NCBI GenBank assembly: GCA_000442125.1
Contig: KE546965.1
Span: 744,001-808,000 of the forward strand
Length of the DNA stretch: 64,000 nucleotides
Reading direction: 5' to 3'
DNA from: Opeltia flavorubescens
Taxonomy: Eukaryota; Ascomycota; Lecanoromycetes; Teloschistales; Teloschistaceae
In this document: piece by piece, positions 22,875 through 35,477 of the stretch
Layout: each line of letters starts with the position of its first letter
Position numbering within the stretch: the first letter of the stretch is position 1
Notes under the pieces: generated by a model
Database searches by the model: none
Told to the model about the DNA's origin: nothing
The model's input: only the letters and a program-made list of their open reading frames with translations
Program-made: the position numbers and the translations under genes

Positions 22875-23478
22875 CTACGGAACAGTCGTTGACATGATAT
22901 AGTCATTCCCGTACGTTGTGCAGTCAGACGAATCACATCCCGTGTTCTGTAGATCTCCCGTCCCGTCCTTTGATCTCGACGTGAGACAGAGGTAGAGGGA
23001 ACGAGATATACCGTCATTGACTCGTCTTGGCTTCTCTTGTTTCACGTTTCTGATCGTGTCAACGTGCGAGTAGGAATACGAGATGAAAGATTACCATGCT
23101 TACCGAACCGTTTCCGCGTTTCAGAAATCCTCCGATGGTCAGAGCTTTTTTCTCGTTGCCGTCAAACTTCATTCCCGCAAAAGGTATAATTAGAATATAG
23201 ATAGAGGATGAGGATGTACATGGAGTATTGCCCCTCTTCACAAGTTTTGTTGTCTTGCTTTGTACCAATGATCTGCAGTCAGGGGGAATATAGTTTCCGT
23301 CTTGAGCTCTTGGCTCCTCGTGGTTGCCGTGTAGGAGCGACACCTCATCCTGAAGCTATCATATGATGGCCTTTCTGTTACCTCAGCTTTCATGGTTGAC
23401 CTAGACATACTCTCCCGTACCAGTGTCCCGCTGTATGATGAGTAGGATGATCAGGGTGATGGTAGTGAACCGAAGCAT
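22875..23478 (-). other. possible small secreted-protein gene, exon structure unresolved
   Basis: An ATG at 23478 begins MLRFTTITLIILLIIQRDTG, a credible signal peptide, followed by a GTATGT donor at 23410. Further down the minus strand comes an open stretch with NYIPPDCRSLVQ, LVKRGNTPC and FLKRGNGS ending at a GTAAGC donor. Then comes a frame ending GDLQNTGCDSSDCTTYGNDY-IMSTTVP at the stop 22875..22877. I could not find one set of introns that keeps all pieces in frame. It may be a real small cysteine-containing secreted protein with dibasic sites, or a decayed one. Confidence 0.3.
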
Positions 23479-23716
23479 TCCTCCAGACCGTGGGACAGGT
23501 ATCCCTGTGACATACTTATAAAGTCCCTTGGTCATGGTTTTCGTACAATACTCTTTCTTTTGTTGTAACGGTGATAGTATTCTCTCGTTATCTTCCCTCA
23601 AACTGAAGCTGGACCTTCGCATTATACATGGTAGCCGTGATATCTGCTTCATTCCTTAACCTTCTACTGGGTATTCCTGGCCTCCCCAACCGAGTGTACC
23701 CAGCATACAAACCCTC

Positions 23717-24678
23717 ATGGCCCGCCTCAACTTCCTCGCTCTCACCGCAACCCTCACTCTCCTCTCCCGAGTCTCCGCCCACGGCGTCATCACCCAAATC
23801 ACCGCCGATGGAAAACAGTATCTCCTCCCCCTCCCCCCCAACCCCTCCACCATCCCATCCAACTTAATCTAACTCATCTTTCCCCAAAAAGATACCCCGG
23901 CTACCAACCCTCCATGGGCCCCTCCCCCCCCTCCTCCGTCGTAGGCTGGTCCATCCCCCAAGACACAGACCTCGGCCCCATCGAACCCCCAAAATATACC
24001 TCTCCAGATATAATCTGCCACATCGGCGCCACTCCCGCTAAATCCTCCGTGACAGTCACAGCCGGCTCATCCATAAATTTGAAATGGTCTTCCTGGCCTG
24101 ACTCCCACCATGGGCCCGTACTCGACTACCTCGCTCCTTGTGTAAATGGTGACTGCACCTCCATCTCCAAAACCTCACTCAAGTTTCAGAAAATCGCGGA
24201 GTCGGGTCTGCTGGATGATTCCAACCCGCCGGGGTATTGGGGCGCGGATAAGTTGAGGGAGAATGGTGCGAGTTGGACTGTGAGGATTCCGGAGTGTGTG
24301 AAACCGGGGGATTATGTACTCAGGCATGAGATTATTGCGTTGCATGGTGCGTTTCAGAAGGGGAAAGCGCAGAATTATCCTCAGTGTGTGAATTTGAAGG
24401 TCGTTGGGGGAGGGGGGACGGAGGGGTTGGAGGGGGGTGTGGGGGTGATGGGGATGTATAGGGATGGTGATCCGGGGATTTTGGTGGGGATTTATAATGG
24501 TTTGAGGGGGTATGAGGTTCCGGGGCCGAAGGTTTGGAGTTGTGGTGCTGGAAATGGGGGAGGGGGGATGGCGAATGGGACGATGAGTGGGGGGATGATG
24601 GGGAATGGCACGACGATGGGGAATAATGGGACAGCGAAATGCCGGCGACGTCGAGTTCGGAGAGCAGAATTGTATTGA
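23717..24678 (+). CDS. AA9 lytic polysaccharide monooxygenase
   Basis: Exons 23717..23817 and 23892..24678, 888 nt, 295 aa. The signal peptide MARLNFLALTATLTLLSRVS ends before A-HG, so the mature protein starts with His22, the first ligand of the copper histidine brace. The second ligand lies in PDSHHGPV near residue 106. GDYVLRHEIIALHGA and QNYPQCVNLKV carry the conserved Gln/Tyr region. It is a copper enzyme secreted to oxidise cellulose or related glucans. There is no CBM1. Instead the C-terminus has a Gly-rich linker, a Gly/Met/Asn-rich stretch (NGTMSGGMMGNGTTMGNNGT) and a basic end (CRRRRVRRAELY). Splice restores GKQYPGYQPSMG. Confidence 0.93.
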
Positions 24679-25262
24679 GAATAGGCTTTTGGATCTGTAA
24701 TAGGCCGATGTGGTGTGATATATGTGGTATTGTAGGAAAATATTGAGGGAGAGGCCGTTCATAGTTTGAGCATTGCCTCGTCAGCAGAAGTGAACAAGCA
24801 CTGTACCACGAATCATCGAACTCGATCTCGACGCACTGAGTTCATCGCGGGATACATCTCAAGGTTGTTTGATTCATGAGAGTAGACCTAGTAAAGCGGG
24901 TGGAAGGATCAGTGATGTTACTATGGTTGGGATATAGACAGACGTTCAAAGAAATCGAATCGTGTCTCTCGAAAATAGATTGAAATGGTTGGACTGTATT
25001 CCTATGTGACCGAAAGAAGACACCAAGACCTTGTAGAACGTAATGGAAACAAGGGCCGGGTTTAGAGGAATATTAGAATCCTGTTTACGTGATTTGTCAA
25101 AGAAGAACCGACGTCAGGGTCGTTTCAATTTGTGTTTCTGGAACATCTGGGATTAAATCTAGTACAAAAGCAGTTTTCCTATCGCGAACTGCCATTACTT
25201 GTTTCGCTCAGACGTCGGTCCACAGATGAATGAAAAAGGTTTTGACCTCTCGGATGATGTCG
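24679..25262. other. intergenic, no gene seen
   Basis: Convergent 3' ends of the LPMO and NLR-like genes. Confidence 0.6.
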
Positions 25263-28200
25263 CTACTCTCCGACATCCATTGCATCCGGAGCGTCATTAC
25301 TACCGGTAACAGTGACGTGATGGTTAGATTGCTCATAACTTTCATCAATCTTTTGAAGATCCTCCTCCTGAATGTTTTTTCTTCCATGATGATCCAGAAC
25401 CTTCAGCACCTCTTCCTGTCCGGAACTTCGCGCCATTCTTTCTGCCGACATTACTGCCGACAATTTGATTTCTCGAGCGGCTCCACGAGAAAGAAGACTA
25501 GCGACTGCCGCCGTGTGACCCCTGGCACAGGCAACCATGAGTGCCGAGCCAAAAACCTTTCCCGGGTGGGCAAGATCGATCTTAGCGCCGTGAGAGAGGA
25601 GCAGATCAATCATGGGGACAGAATCGAGGTTTGCGGCGACGTGCAGAGGTGTTCCGTACTTCCAGCTGATAGCGTCCACGCTTTCACTTGGCGAGGCTAG
25701 ACGTCCTAGAAGCTGTCCGGCAAGCTTTATGTCGTCTTGTTGACATGCTAGATGCAGTGGAATCGTTCCATACTTATCAGGCCGAGTGCAATTGACTCCC
25801 CTGTCGAGAAGAGCAGAGATCATGATTTTATCCCTCGTTTCAATCGCGATGTGCAATGCGCCGCTGCCATCGTAAAGTATTGCGTGAATATCCGCCCCGT
25901 TATCCAGAAGGGCTTCTAGTGAGCTCAAATGTCCTTGATGAATCGTAGCGAGAAGCGGTGTCCATCCCCCAAGGCTTCGGTATTCGGGTTCAGCACCAAA
26001 TTGCAGGAGAAGCAGCAGATTCACGACGTACCCACCATGGGCGGCGACGCATAATGGAGTGGTGTGTTTGGACGAGACTGCATTGGGGTTCGCTCCATGC
26101 TTCAATAGCAACTCCAAAGCATCGTCCGTACGCTGAGAAGCGTAGTGAATGGCATACCAACTCTCGGTGTTGGCGCGATCTACGTCTATCTCTGGATGTA
26201 GCGTGAGAAGCTCCCAAGCTTCATGCCATTTACCACACGAGAATGCATTGATAAACGGTTTCTGGAAGTCTTCCCCGGTGGAAGTGGAAGATGGAGACCC
26301 CGACTTGTTGTCGGTAAGCCTCTCGTATTGCAACAACTGCCATTCTGCTAATTCCATTGCTAACTTTTCGTATCCGCCTAGATCGATGACATGTTGCACG
26401 ATATCCTCGAGTTCATTATCGATATCTAGAAGTTGCTTTACCGAACATAGGTCGATCGCATCCTCCAGGTTGATGCGTGAGCTTGTGTTCCAGTCTGCGC
26501 CTGCATCGAGTAGTAATTGGGCCGTTTGAGTATCCTTACAGATGAATGAACATATCAGAGGAGTGACAATAAACGGTGACCCAATCATATGATAAGTATT
26601 GAAATCATTACCTTCTTTCATGGGAAATTGCCGATTCACATCTCCGCCATATTCGACGAGTCTTCTGACCATTTTGAAGCCATGTCGTCGATCTTGAGTC
26701 ATGCTTTGCTTGTAAGACAGATTTAGGATGAGACTCGAATGGTCAAAATCAATGAGTTCCATAGTTGCAGCACAAATGGCTAAGTGTAGAGGTGTGAAAC
26801 GAGAATATCCCAAGGTCCCAGCAGCGTCCGGGTCCGCACCGGCAGAGAGCAACCGCTCCGTTTGATTGACCAGCAACGATGCACATGTCAAATGGAGTGG
26901 GGAAGCCAGTAGATGGAATGAGCGTTCCCAATCATCTTGGCTATCTTGGCGATCAAGAAGTCTATGACATGACTCCCACAGCTTAAATGTAGAAGTAGGA
27001 GGCATCGAGAGAAAACTTTGGATGAGCTGGTCGTTCTCCGCGTCGGGGTCATTGAAGCTGTATAGGTGATAAGGAAGAGCGAGCGCTGCATACTGATAGA
27101 AGGGATTTCTTGATACGAAATCATTAGTCTCCTCCCAAGACATGACTTTAATGCACTCGAAGTGACGATGCGATATGTAAGTAAGGCAGACACGGGCGAT
27201 GTACTCCCAGCGCTCCGCTTCCCCAGCATCGACGAGGAACTTTTGAGCGATAGGGCTAGAAATGCTCTCTGGTTCCTTAGAGAGAAATTCTTTGATCGTA
27301 AAATGAGAGAGATGCACGGTATCATCAGCTTGATCCCAACGAACTAAGCATCCCATCCAACGAAGAACCTGCTCTTTGCTTGGGATCGCGTCAATAGTAG
27401 GCCAATCGATGTCATTTTCAACACATATTGCCACACATAGCGCATCGAGTCGAAGCCGTCTGAGGGCTCTAATGCTCTTTTCTGAGAAGTAAACGAAGTC
27501 AATGTCCGTAGCGGAGTTCAACCATTCAAGCCATCTAAGAACACGCTGAATATATTTGATCGTTTGCGGTGCATACGTGCTATGAATAGTCTCAAAAATG
27601 CGGATGTAGGCCTGTGGAAGATCTGGTGGAAGCTGTTTCAAGGCTCTTCGCTTTTCCTTGTCGTTGGGCAGTCGCATCAAGTAATCAATTTGAGCACGTA
27701 CCCACATGAACCTAACGTCACTGTCAGCCAGCTAGCATGGGGCCTCTGTAAGCTTCGTAAAGCCAAAGACCTCTAGATCGAAAGATGACTACCGTACATT
27801 CCGTTGGCCTCAATGATCAAGGTTTCAACTACCTCAATTCTAAGATCTGGACTTTGAATGTCTAGCTTTTCGAGCCAGGCGTTAGCGAATAAGCGGAGAT
27901 CTGCCGATTCTGCCGCGATTGACAAAGGGACAAATCCGGCTCGAGTGAGATGGGACCTGATATCTTGCTCATCCCGGCTGAAGATTATTATTCGAACCGA
28001 GTTTTTATTATTATTGTGGAACCCAGCAAGTATTTCGATCAAGTGACTTCGATTTCGATCAAGGCAAGAACCAGACTCATCAAGCCCGTCTACCATAATG
28101 TATGTTTCATCAAATATTTCAAACATGTCGCCCAGTGTCTCACCTAGCTCGTGCTCATCCCAAGTCGCTGCCTCTTGAGCATTAGACTGCGCGTGCCTGC

Positions 28201-29319
28201 GCATAAGGCCAGCAAGAGCCGCGTGATTCTGACGTGCAAGCTGGGACACTATCGAACCCAAGACGTTCACTGGGTTGTGGCTGTTTCTATCGTCATGGCG
28301 GATGTAAAAATATGCCGTTCCAACGGAAGTGCTACGCTGATGAGTAAAAATCTCATCCACGACGAGTGTACTCAGCGTCGTCTTGCCGGCACCAGGAATA
28401 CCATAGATCCATAGAGCGCTGTTGGGATCCTCAAGCCAATTTGACAGCTCGGGAAGATCGAACAGCCACATGCCGGTACCCGGATGTCGTTCACGTTTGA
28501 AATTTCGATGCTTGTCGGCCGCGTTTACCGCGGACAACTCGTATAAAACCTTTTCTAGATTTGTTATCACTTTCAGAATTCATGATATGAGAAGAAGAAT
28601 AAACTAGTTGTGCTTGAGGCTAGGGTCATATCCACCAACTAACCTTCTTGCTGATTGAGCTGCAATTCCAGTATTTTTTCTTGCCGATCGCGAATTTTCG
28701 CTAAATTTTGTTTGCTAGTCTCTGCGTTCATGAGTACCTTGTGGATACTCGTCAACCCGATCTCCGAGAGTGCGATTGTGCAAGTGGACTTGTGTCGCTC
28801 TAACGTTTGAGTAAGTTGTAGAGTCTTCGACTTCGACAATGGCCAAACTAAGTCCTTTGGCTGAAGATGCTGAAGTGCGGAGAGACTGAAACGATGTTTT
28901 GTATGTGAGTTTACCGATGACGTGTTCGAATGCTCGAATTTCTGGAGAATGCACTGGATTTCCCGAAGGGTCCTTTCACATTCGTAGATGAAGCTGGGAG
29001 TCTCAAGTGTCTCCTCGGAAGGCTCCGTTTCCTCGTTGCCATCGGAAGTCACACCCATGTCTATGTCGCCAGTTTCGTTGTGTCCCACGTCATTACTTGG
29101 ATCAGATATTGCACCGTATGGCAATTTTTGTTTATCTTGAAGCAGTACTTTCAGTCTATACAACATACCGCAGAGGACGTTGACTTCTGCCATTAATTTG
29201 CGAACATCATCCCGGCAATGCTTGACAGTCCTGAGGTATCCATAGCCCTTTGTCACCACAGTCTCAGCAAGCGATGCGATGGCAATAATAGACGCAACAA
29301 ATTGAACAGGCTCCGTCAT
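25263..29319 (-). CDS. NACHT-ankyrin NLR-like protein
   Basis: Exons complement(25263..27711, 27798..28569, 28644..29319), 3897 nt, 1298 aa. Residues 1-225 are a fungal STAND N-terminal helical domain (MTEPVQFVASIIAIASLAET). The NACHT follows: P-loop WIYGIPGAGKTTL near residue 283, Walker B YIMVDGLDESG near 385, then EANGMFMWVRAQIDYL and the helical region with HLSHFTIKEFLS. The C-terminal half holds ankyrin units such as PLHLAICAA, PLCVAAHGGYVVNLLLLLQF, PLHLACQQDDIKLAGQLLGR and PLHVAANLDSVPMIDLLLSH. It is a tripartite receptor: the repeats sense, NACHT switches by nucleotide exchange and oligomerises, the N-domain signals. Roles known for relatives are vegetative incompatibility and defence; the ligand is unknown. 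The second intron uses donor GTACGG, chosen because it restores NGMFMWV. Confidence 0.92.
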
Positions 29320-31240
29320 TGTAGAGAAGTAGCGTATCTCTGCTGAAGCTCTTGTGCGTAAGGACGATGGTCAATACCTTCATCATCGTTGTCCAACAGA
29401 CGAGTTCAATATACATTACTGCTTGGAATTTGAATCCACAGAGGGTAGTGCGAAGTGGGGTAATCAATCATAGCCTCGTTCAAAGCCTCATACCAGCCTT
29501 GTTGAAAAGCAGGTCAACCGGGATTGCAGCCCTAGCGGTGCGATGTACATGAAAATGCGCCCGGTGACAACACATACATACCCTTGGAACCATTGCATGA
29601 ATCAGCCACAAGATATTGCTCGGAACAATATCTCCTCCCAAGCGCTGGAACAGCGCATGTTGATGCTGCAGTATAGATAAGACGTGTCACTTGCCTCGAG
29701 GCAGAGACCATCAAGCTCATACGAATAGTAGAGGTACCTTGGTGTTGGTGCGATGAAACGGTTGCTTGAAACTTCGTCAGATTAGACCATTCCAACACTC
29801 GGGTATAAGCTGATTGCATGCATGACGCAACAGCTAGCTCCGTCTCTCACGCACGGAAAATTGCTGAAGTGCGCAAGCTTATGACTCGCAGCCTGACTGC
29901 ATGACCTCGAAACCCTCTCTAGAGGCAAGTGAGTCACGCCATGGGAAAATACAGTACTCAATCGGTTCTTGTCGAAGAGCACTAGAGTAGGAAATATACA
30001 AGTACTATTCGGCAAGGACAAGCCGCTGCGCTCTTGTAAGGAATGACAACGCAGTAGAGCGGCAAGAATTGGGAGCTTCGTCGATCTCTTTAAACGTCGA
30101 ATAGGCCATATGAAGCTGATGATGACTACTCCCTAGACCGTATACCGCTTGGGTAGACTTACATAACGTCCTCAGGAATTCGCCATTATTCGGACCAAAG
30201 CCAAATGTTAGATAGCAGCTGTACATGTTGAGTGGTAGTATACACAGCCTTTTGATACCGAAAGCTGCGAATTTGTGAGCACGGGCTGACTCAGCAGTGT
30301 AGAGTCCGCAAGTCCGACGACCAGGATTTTGCAGCCATTCCACAATTCATTCACCCTCAATCTCATTTTTAATCTGATCCCACAAATCTCGATGGAATTA
30401 TGCACCCTTCCGTATTGCCACAAGCTGATTTCCTATATCGCCATCTAATTTCGGTTGGTCAATGGCCTATGACTGGCTGGAGCACGCCAATAAGAGCCTC
30501 CTCTCGAGCGTGTTTTTCCTTGCGATTTCCAGTGGAGGAATTCAAAATATCATTTTACTTAGTTTCTAACATTTCTTCATCCTATGTCTCTTTGCTTGAC
30601 GTGATTTTGGGTGGGCTTGTCTGGAAAATCAGACATGAGGCTGCAAGGCAGGAACATTTCTAATGGATCTTGTGCGAGCTGTCTATCGGTTCGTTGCTTG
30701 CGGCGCAATAGCTCTATCAGCTTTTCGCTTCCGAAGTCTTTGTTTCGAAATGCATGCCCCGTAGGTAACGAGCAACAGATGGTCCAGATGGTCCTTCGCC
30801 ACACGAAATTCGGAACTCGAGTCTCAATATTGAATAAGTTGAACACTGGAAGGCTCATCACGGTCGCAGATCCTATGGTGTGTATTATTGACAGCTCGGT
30901 CTCTGGATCCACTGCTCGGAGGATCTCGGTGCTGATGGCACACAAAACACCTGTATCCCTTCCTGTGTGGCGGGCGAAACATCGATACGTTTGCCTTTTG
31001 TTGCTTACCATAATGATGGATCATCATTAAATTGCTATTTTATTCAAGAGGCTACATATCGCTCGCTTTTGATCTATATACGTGAGTATAGGATCTCAAG
31101 GTGCCTTTCTTCACACTGAGCTTTCCATGTAAAAGTATGGATACGAGATTTTGACATCGATGTCGGCCGCTCTGCTTTATTTTTCCTTCCACCTGTAGCT
31201 GCCAGCCCTTGGTTTCGGTCCTTTTTCCTCGTCCTCTGCA
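29320..31240. other. intergenic, 1.9 kb, no gene supported
   Basis: Divergent region between the NLR-like gene (-) and the large secreted protein (+). Several open frames of 60-145 codons occur on both strands (e.g. 30577..31011) but none shows a motif or a consistent splice structure. Confidence 0.5.
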
Positions 31241-34200
31241 ATGCATTTTCTCTGTCTAACATTTCTTTCCGTCTTTTGGAAGCTGGCTGTTGGTCAGACA
31301 GTTACTTCACCATCCGCAGGTTCCACGCCGTCATGTCTTCAACCTCGACAATCTTCATATCCGACTGTGAGCGCTATCGACTCAGTCCTAGCCTCGGCTA
31401 TCCCAAACGCCTGCAACGCTGAACTTGAGGAATCAATAACCGACAATTCCGAATCGATCCGGACCTACCATATCCAATCTTTTAACTTCAACATCTCCCA
31501 AGATGCTGCCAGCCAGGTCACTGCAGCTGCCTCGGCATGTATAAATGCCTTTCAAAGCATCGTCTCAACATGCATTGACTCATCCAATACCGGATTTTGG
31601 GGCGGATGGATATTCCTAGACGCATTGAATTATTCCATTTCGGATCCTGAGCATCCAAAGAATGCATTCCTCGCGGCCTCGTCCACGCTTGATAACCTTG
31701 CCACGAGCTCGAACGCTAGAGAGACCGGATCACCTCCCTCTGGAGTAACCAACACTGGGTCTGGTCTCGCTCCGACCAATCTTGAAACCACCGCCGTTGA
31801 TATAAAGCCGACAGGATTCCAGCCCTCTGGATCCATCAATGTTGTTTCTGGGACCGCAGATACAAACCCGAGCAATATTCAAGGTCCGACAGTATCAGGC
31901 AGCCACGCCGCTAGCTCCAGAACTGGGTTCAACCCATCAAATACTGTTGAACAATCAAGGTCAAGCTCTGACGGAACAGCAACAGGTCAATCTGGCGTCG
32001 ACATCAGCAATACCATTAACATTCAACCGAGCAGCGCGCCATCAGGCTCTAAACCGGTCACGAGCAGTCCTATTGGCACTGGCACGGACTCTTCAATCGA
32101 CGGCACTGGCAGCGGTGCGACAGGTACCGGCAATAGTCCTTTATCGGGAGATCTGACTGGGACTCGTACGAGTAGCGGAGGAAGTGCCGCCTTGTCTGGG
32201 TTCAGTTTTGGTGCTTCCCAAAGTTCAGGCACTACTTCGAGTCTCAACATAGGTCTTTCCTCGGACCAAAATACTCATGCACTGTCCAGTACAAGAAACC
32301 CTTCGGGTCAAATGTCGAGCGTTCCTTTGGGCCAAGATACCATAGGTCTTCCAAACACGAACGTTGGCACGCCTTCAAACCAAAACCCAAGCGATCCCTC
32401 CAGTACAGCGTCGCAAGGTGATTCACGACCTGATACGACGGAGCCAGGGAATGGTCCAATCACACCTCCACCTGTTATTCCTACCACACTCATAGACCAA
32501 CATAGCCCCCAAGCTACCTCGGACGGGGTCATAATTGGCGGACTGCTCTTTGGACTCTCCAAGTCGGCCAAGAGCCTTTCCAATGACATTACGATTCCTG
32601 ATACTAAAACAGCATTTTTGAAAAACATCGAGGACACTGAGCATCAGCTTGAAACCCTATACAAAGATATGGGGGGCACGGTTCCACCAGACACCGGTGG
32701 GTGCAGTGGCGGTGCCCGCAGGAAGAAACGCGGTCTTGGTAGCCTGGTAGGTGATGTGTTTAACACAGTCAGGTGCGCCATCAATAGCCTCGATACGCTC
32801 AAGGGACATCTCAATGTGCCGGAACCGGACATCTCAACCATCGAAGGCGATCTTGATGATGTGGGAACGCTGGGCGAGAACGTTGACAAGGACAATGAAA
32901 ATGACAATGACAATTCTTCCTCCGACAATCAAGAATCGACCAGAAAACAAACAGAAGAACCATCTACTAATGATCCTTCCACCAACGAGCCATCCACCAG
33001 ACCTTCTTCAAGCCGGCCTTCCTCTGCTAGTGCAACGACAACGGGAACAAGGTCTAGTACTGGTAACACTTGTGGTGGATGCTGTCCAACAGAGGAACCC
33101 TTGCTGCCAACCGATGGAACTCCTGCTGTCACAGCTGCCCCTACAGACTTTGATACCATTGACAAGAGAGTAGTCCCACCTGGACGCTTAAGGCGACTCG
33201 TCAAACGCAGAGATCCAAAACCATTGCCAAAGCTCAATGGATGCAACTTGCAAACACCGAACAACATGCAAGTCACTATCCCTGCCTATCCTGGTGGCTT
33301 CGAATTCTACACGAGCGTTACCATGAACCAACTGGGCAAATTGACGTCTATCTCTCGGTACTACAGAAGCACCACAACGGGAGAACCTGCTTGTACACCG
33401 ACGATAACCCAAATTAATGCAGCTCAATGGACATTTTCACAGAGTGGTAGCGTACCGGAAAATGACAAGGTCTCCGTGGATCATGCTTACGAAATTGGGT
33501 TCCTCAAGAGTTTCATGGAGTCGATAATCGACAAATCGGATGGTATCAACTGCGAAGACGCCAACGCCCAGTTCTTTGACCAAGGTGACCAAGGATCCTG
33601 CCCAGACAATCGTCTGGAGCCAATCTTCGGCTCTCTACCAAGCTACCGAAATCCGGACTTTGTCGCCATGAGTCAGTGGCTGAACGGTGATGCCAAGGGC
33701 TGGGTAAGCATTGACCATATTTGTTGATACCTTCCTCTTTGCTCATCTCAGAATACAGGTGCTTGGACCTGATTATGACCCTCAGCTAGGTGGAGCCAAT
33801 TTAGTAGGGAATAAGGTCCGAGCAAAGGATAATTGGGCGACTGCAATGAAGAAAATCAAGAACAAGATGACCTTGCCCAAATTTTAGTTGGGGCAGCTCT
33901 GATCATCAATGCTGATGACACCGTTGTAGCGATGCAGAAGACAAACAATCGAATCTATGCGGCATTGTAAGTCCTTTTCGAGCAATTTTCGTGAACGAGT
34001 AGTAACGACATGAATATAGCCAAGCACATGACACGTACTTGAGTCAGCATGCAGGCTTGCCGCAGGCGAGGTTTGGTTGGGCGGCAAAGTACAAAACCTA
34101 CATGGACAATTATGTCAACTATCGAAATGGAGCCTCTGCCAGTCTCCTCCAGCCGCTGTTGACAACCGTAGGTAACGATCTTAAGGTCGCGAACAATAAT

Positions 34201-34905
34201 GTGGCCAATAAGGTTTCAACTGAAATCGACCCGTACATAAATCTCCACCAAATGATGACAAATTACTACACTGGCTCTGGCGCTGGTGCCTCGGAATTGA
34301 ACTGGGCGATTAATCGGGAGTGGAATACAGCTAATGTGAAACGTGAGGAATTCGAGAACGCCATCTTCAAGCGTCAAGCCTGTTCGCGTCCGATTGGCAC
34401 TCAGCAAAGCACCAGGAGCGCGACCGGATCTGCGAGTGGTACCGGCGCAAGTGACATTACTACCAATGAGCCTGATGCAACTTCTACGGGCAGTCCGACT
34501 AACACCCAGCAAAGCACCGGAAACGTAAATGAATCGATGACTGGTACTGGTGGGAGCGACGTAACTACTCACAAACCCGACGCTTCGATTACTCAACCTA
34601 ATGCATCTACCACTAAGCCCGACGCCACGACTACGAAACCCAATGCTTCTACTACAATCAGTCCTAGCATCGCTGTATACACTGGCGGTGCTGAAGAACC
34701 GGTGAACGATATTACCTTCTGTCAGACTTGGAAAGATTGCCCTGACTGCAGTCCTGGCGTCGACGATGGCAAGATTTGCGCCGCTACCTGGGAAATAACC
34801 ACCCAGAGTCCCGGGTAAGTTTGCATGACAGCGAACATCCATACTTCATTTCCCTTTTGGTACTAATTTTGCCTCAGACATTGCGGTTGTACGACACCAG
34901 GATGA
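31241..34905 (+). CDS. large secreted Ser/Thr-rich protein, unknown conserved C-terminal domain
   Basis: Exons about 31241..33703, 33759..33966, 34020..34814, 34878..34905. It has a signal peptide (MHFLCLTFLSVFWKLAVG) and an N-terminal domain to about residue 150. A long Ser/Thr/Gly linker follows, then a middle domain with CSGGARRKKRGLGSLVGDVF, an acidic/Ser linker and TCGGCCP. Two dibasic sites (TIDKR, RRLVKR) come before a C-terminal domain with YPGGFEFYTSVTMNQLG, SVDHAYEIGFLKSFMESIID and FGSLPSYRNPDFVAMSQWLN. From memory this domain recurs in large secreted Pezizomycotina proteins of unknown role. It ends in a second Thr/Pro linker and a Cys-rich tail (CQTWKDCPDCSPG, GHCGCTTPG). The frame is not continuous between about 33800 and 33880; an unrecognised intron, a sequence error or a real lesion are all possible. 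Confidence 0.7.
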
Positions 34906-35477
34906 TCGTCTGTCGAAAAGAGAGAGAGTGAGCCGAATAGAAAATCCGGCCGCTTCGTGTGCCGATAATATCAGCCTGCAAAAAATTCGGCGTGTTGTAA
35001 TTAGGTGCTAAGTTCTTAGATTCTGAAACCATGTACAGTACAAAGATGATAGATATGTATTAAAATGCTGGCGTTCCAGGATTCATCTAAAAGCTAAATC
35101 AAGATAAATTGCTGTTGCGAGTCAACTTTTTGGGGGGTCGAATACGAGCTTACAACACTTTGCAATATCAGGTCGAATAAGTACCGCCACATATACCTAT
35201 TGCATCGTTGCTCCCATGACATCGAAATGTCGGCCTAAATTTCTCCGTGTCGATGCATAGCCTCAATCCCTTGTTTCAGAACGGCTTATGTAGGGCCAGC
35301 AGGCTGTGCTTCTGACCACGATTTATATAATCAACTTCTAGCGTATCAAACACATGATTGATCTCTATAAACGGTGATTACCTCGATATTTGTCCCTCTG
35401 TCCATCAGATTTGGTGACAAAGTCCATATCAGAGTGGAGCGCTATTTAGCTATTCGTCTCCCGTATAGTGAGCGAAG
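34906..35477. other. intergenic, no gene seen
   Basis: No open frame of note. Confidence 0.6.

Noticed and set aside
24175-24762. 195-codon open frame on the minus strand over the AA9 gene
   Set aside because: His/Pro/Ile-rich antisense shadow of the G-rich AA9 C-terminus; the plus strand has clear domain evidence.
30577-31011. 144-codon minus-strand open frame
   Set aside because: No motif, no plausible start context, and a similarly long open frame lies on the opposite strand, so neither is supported.
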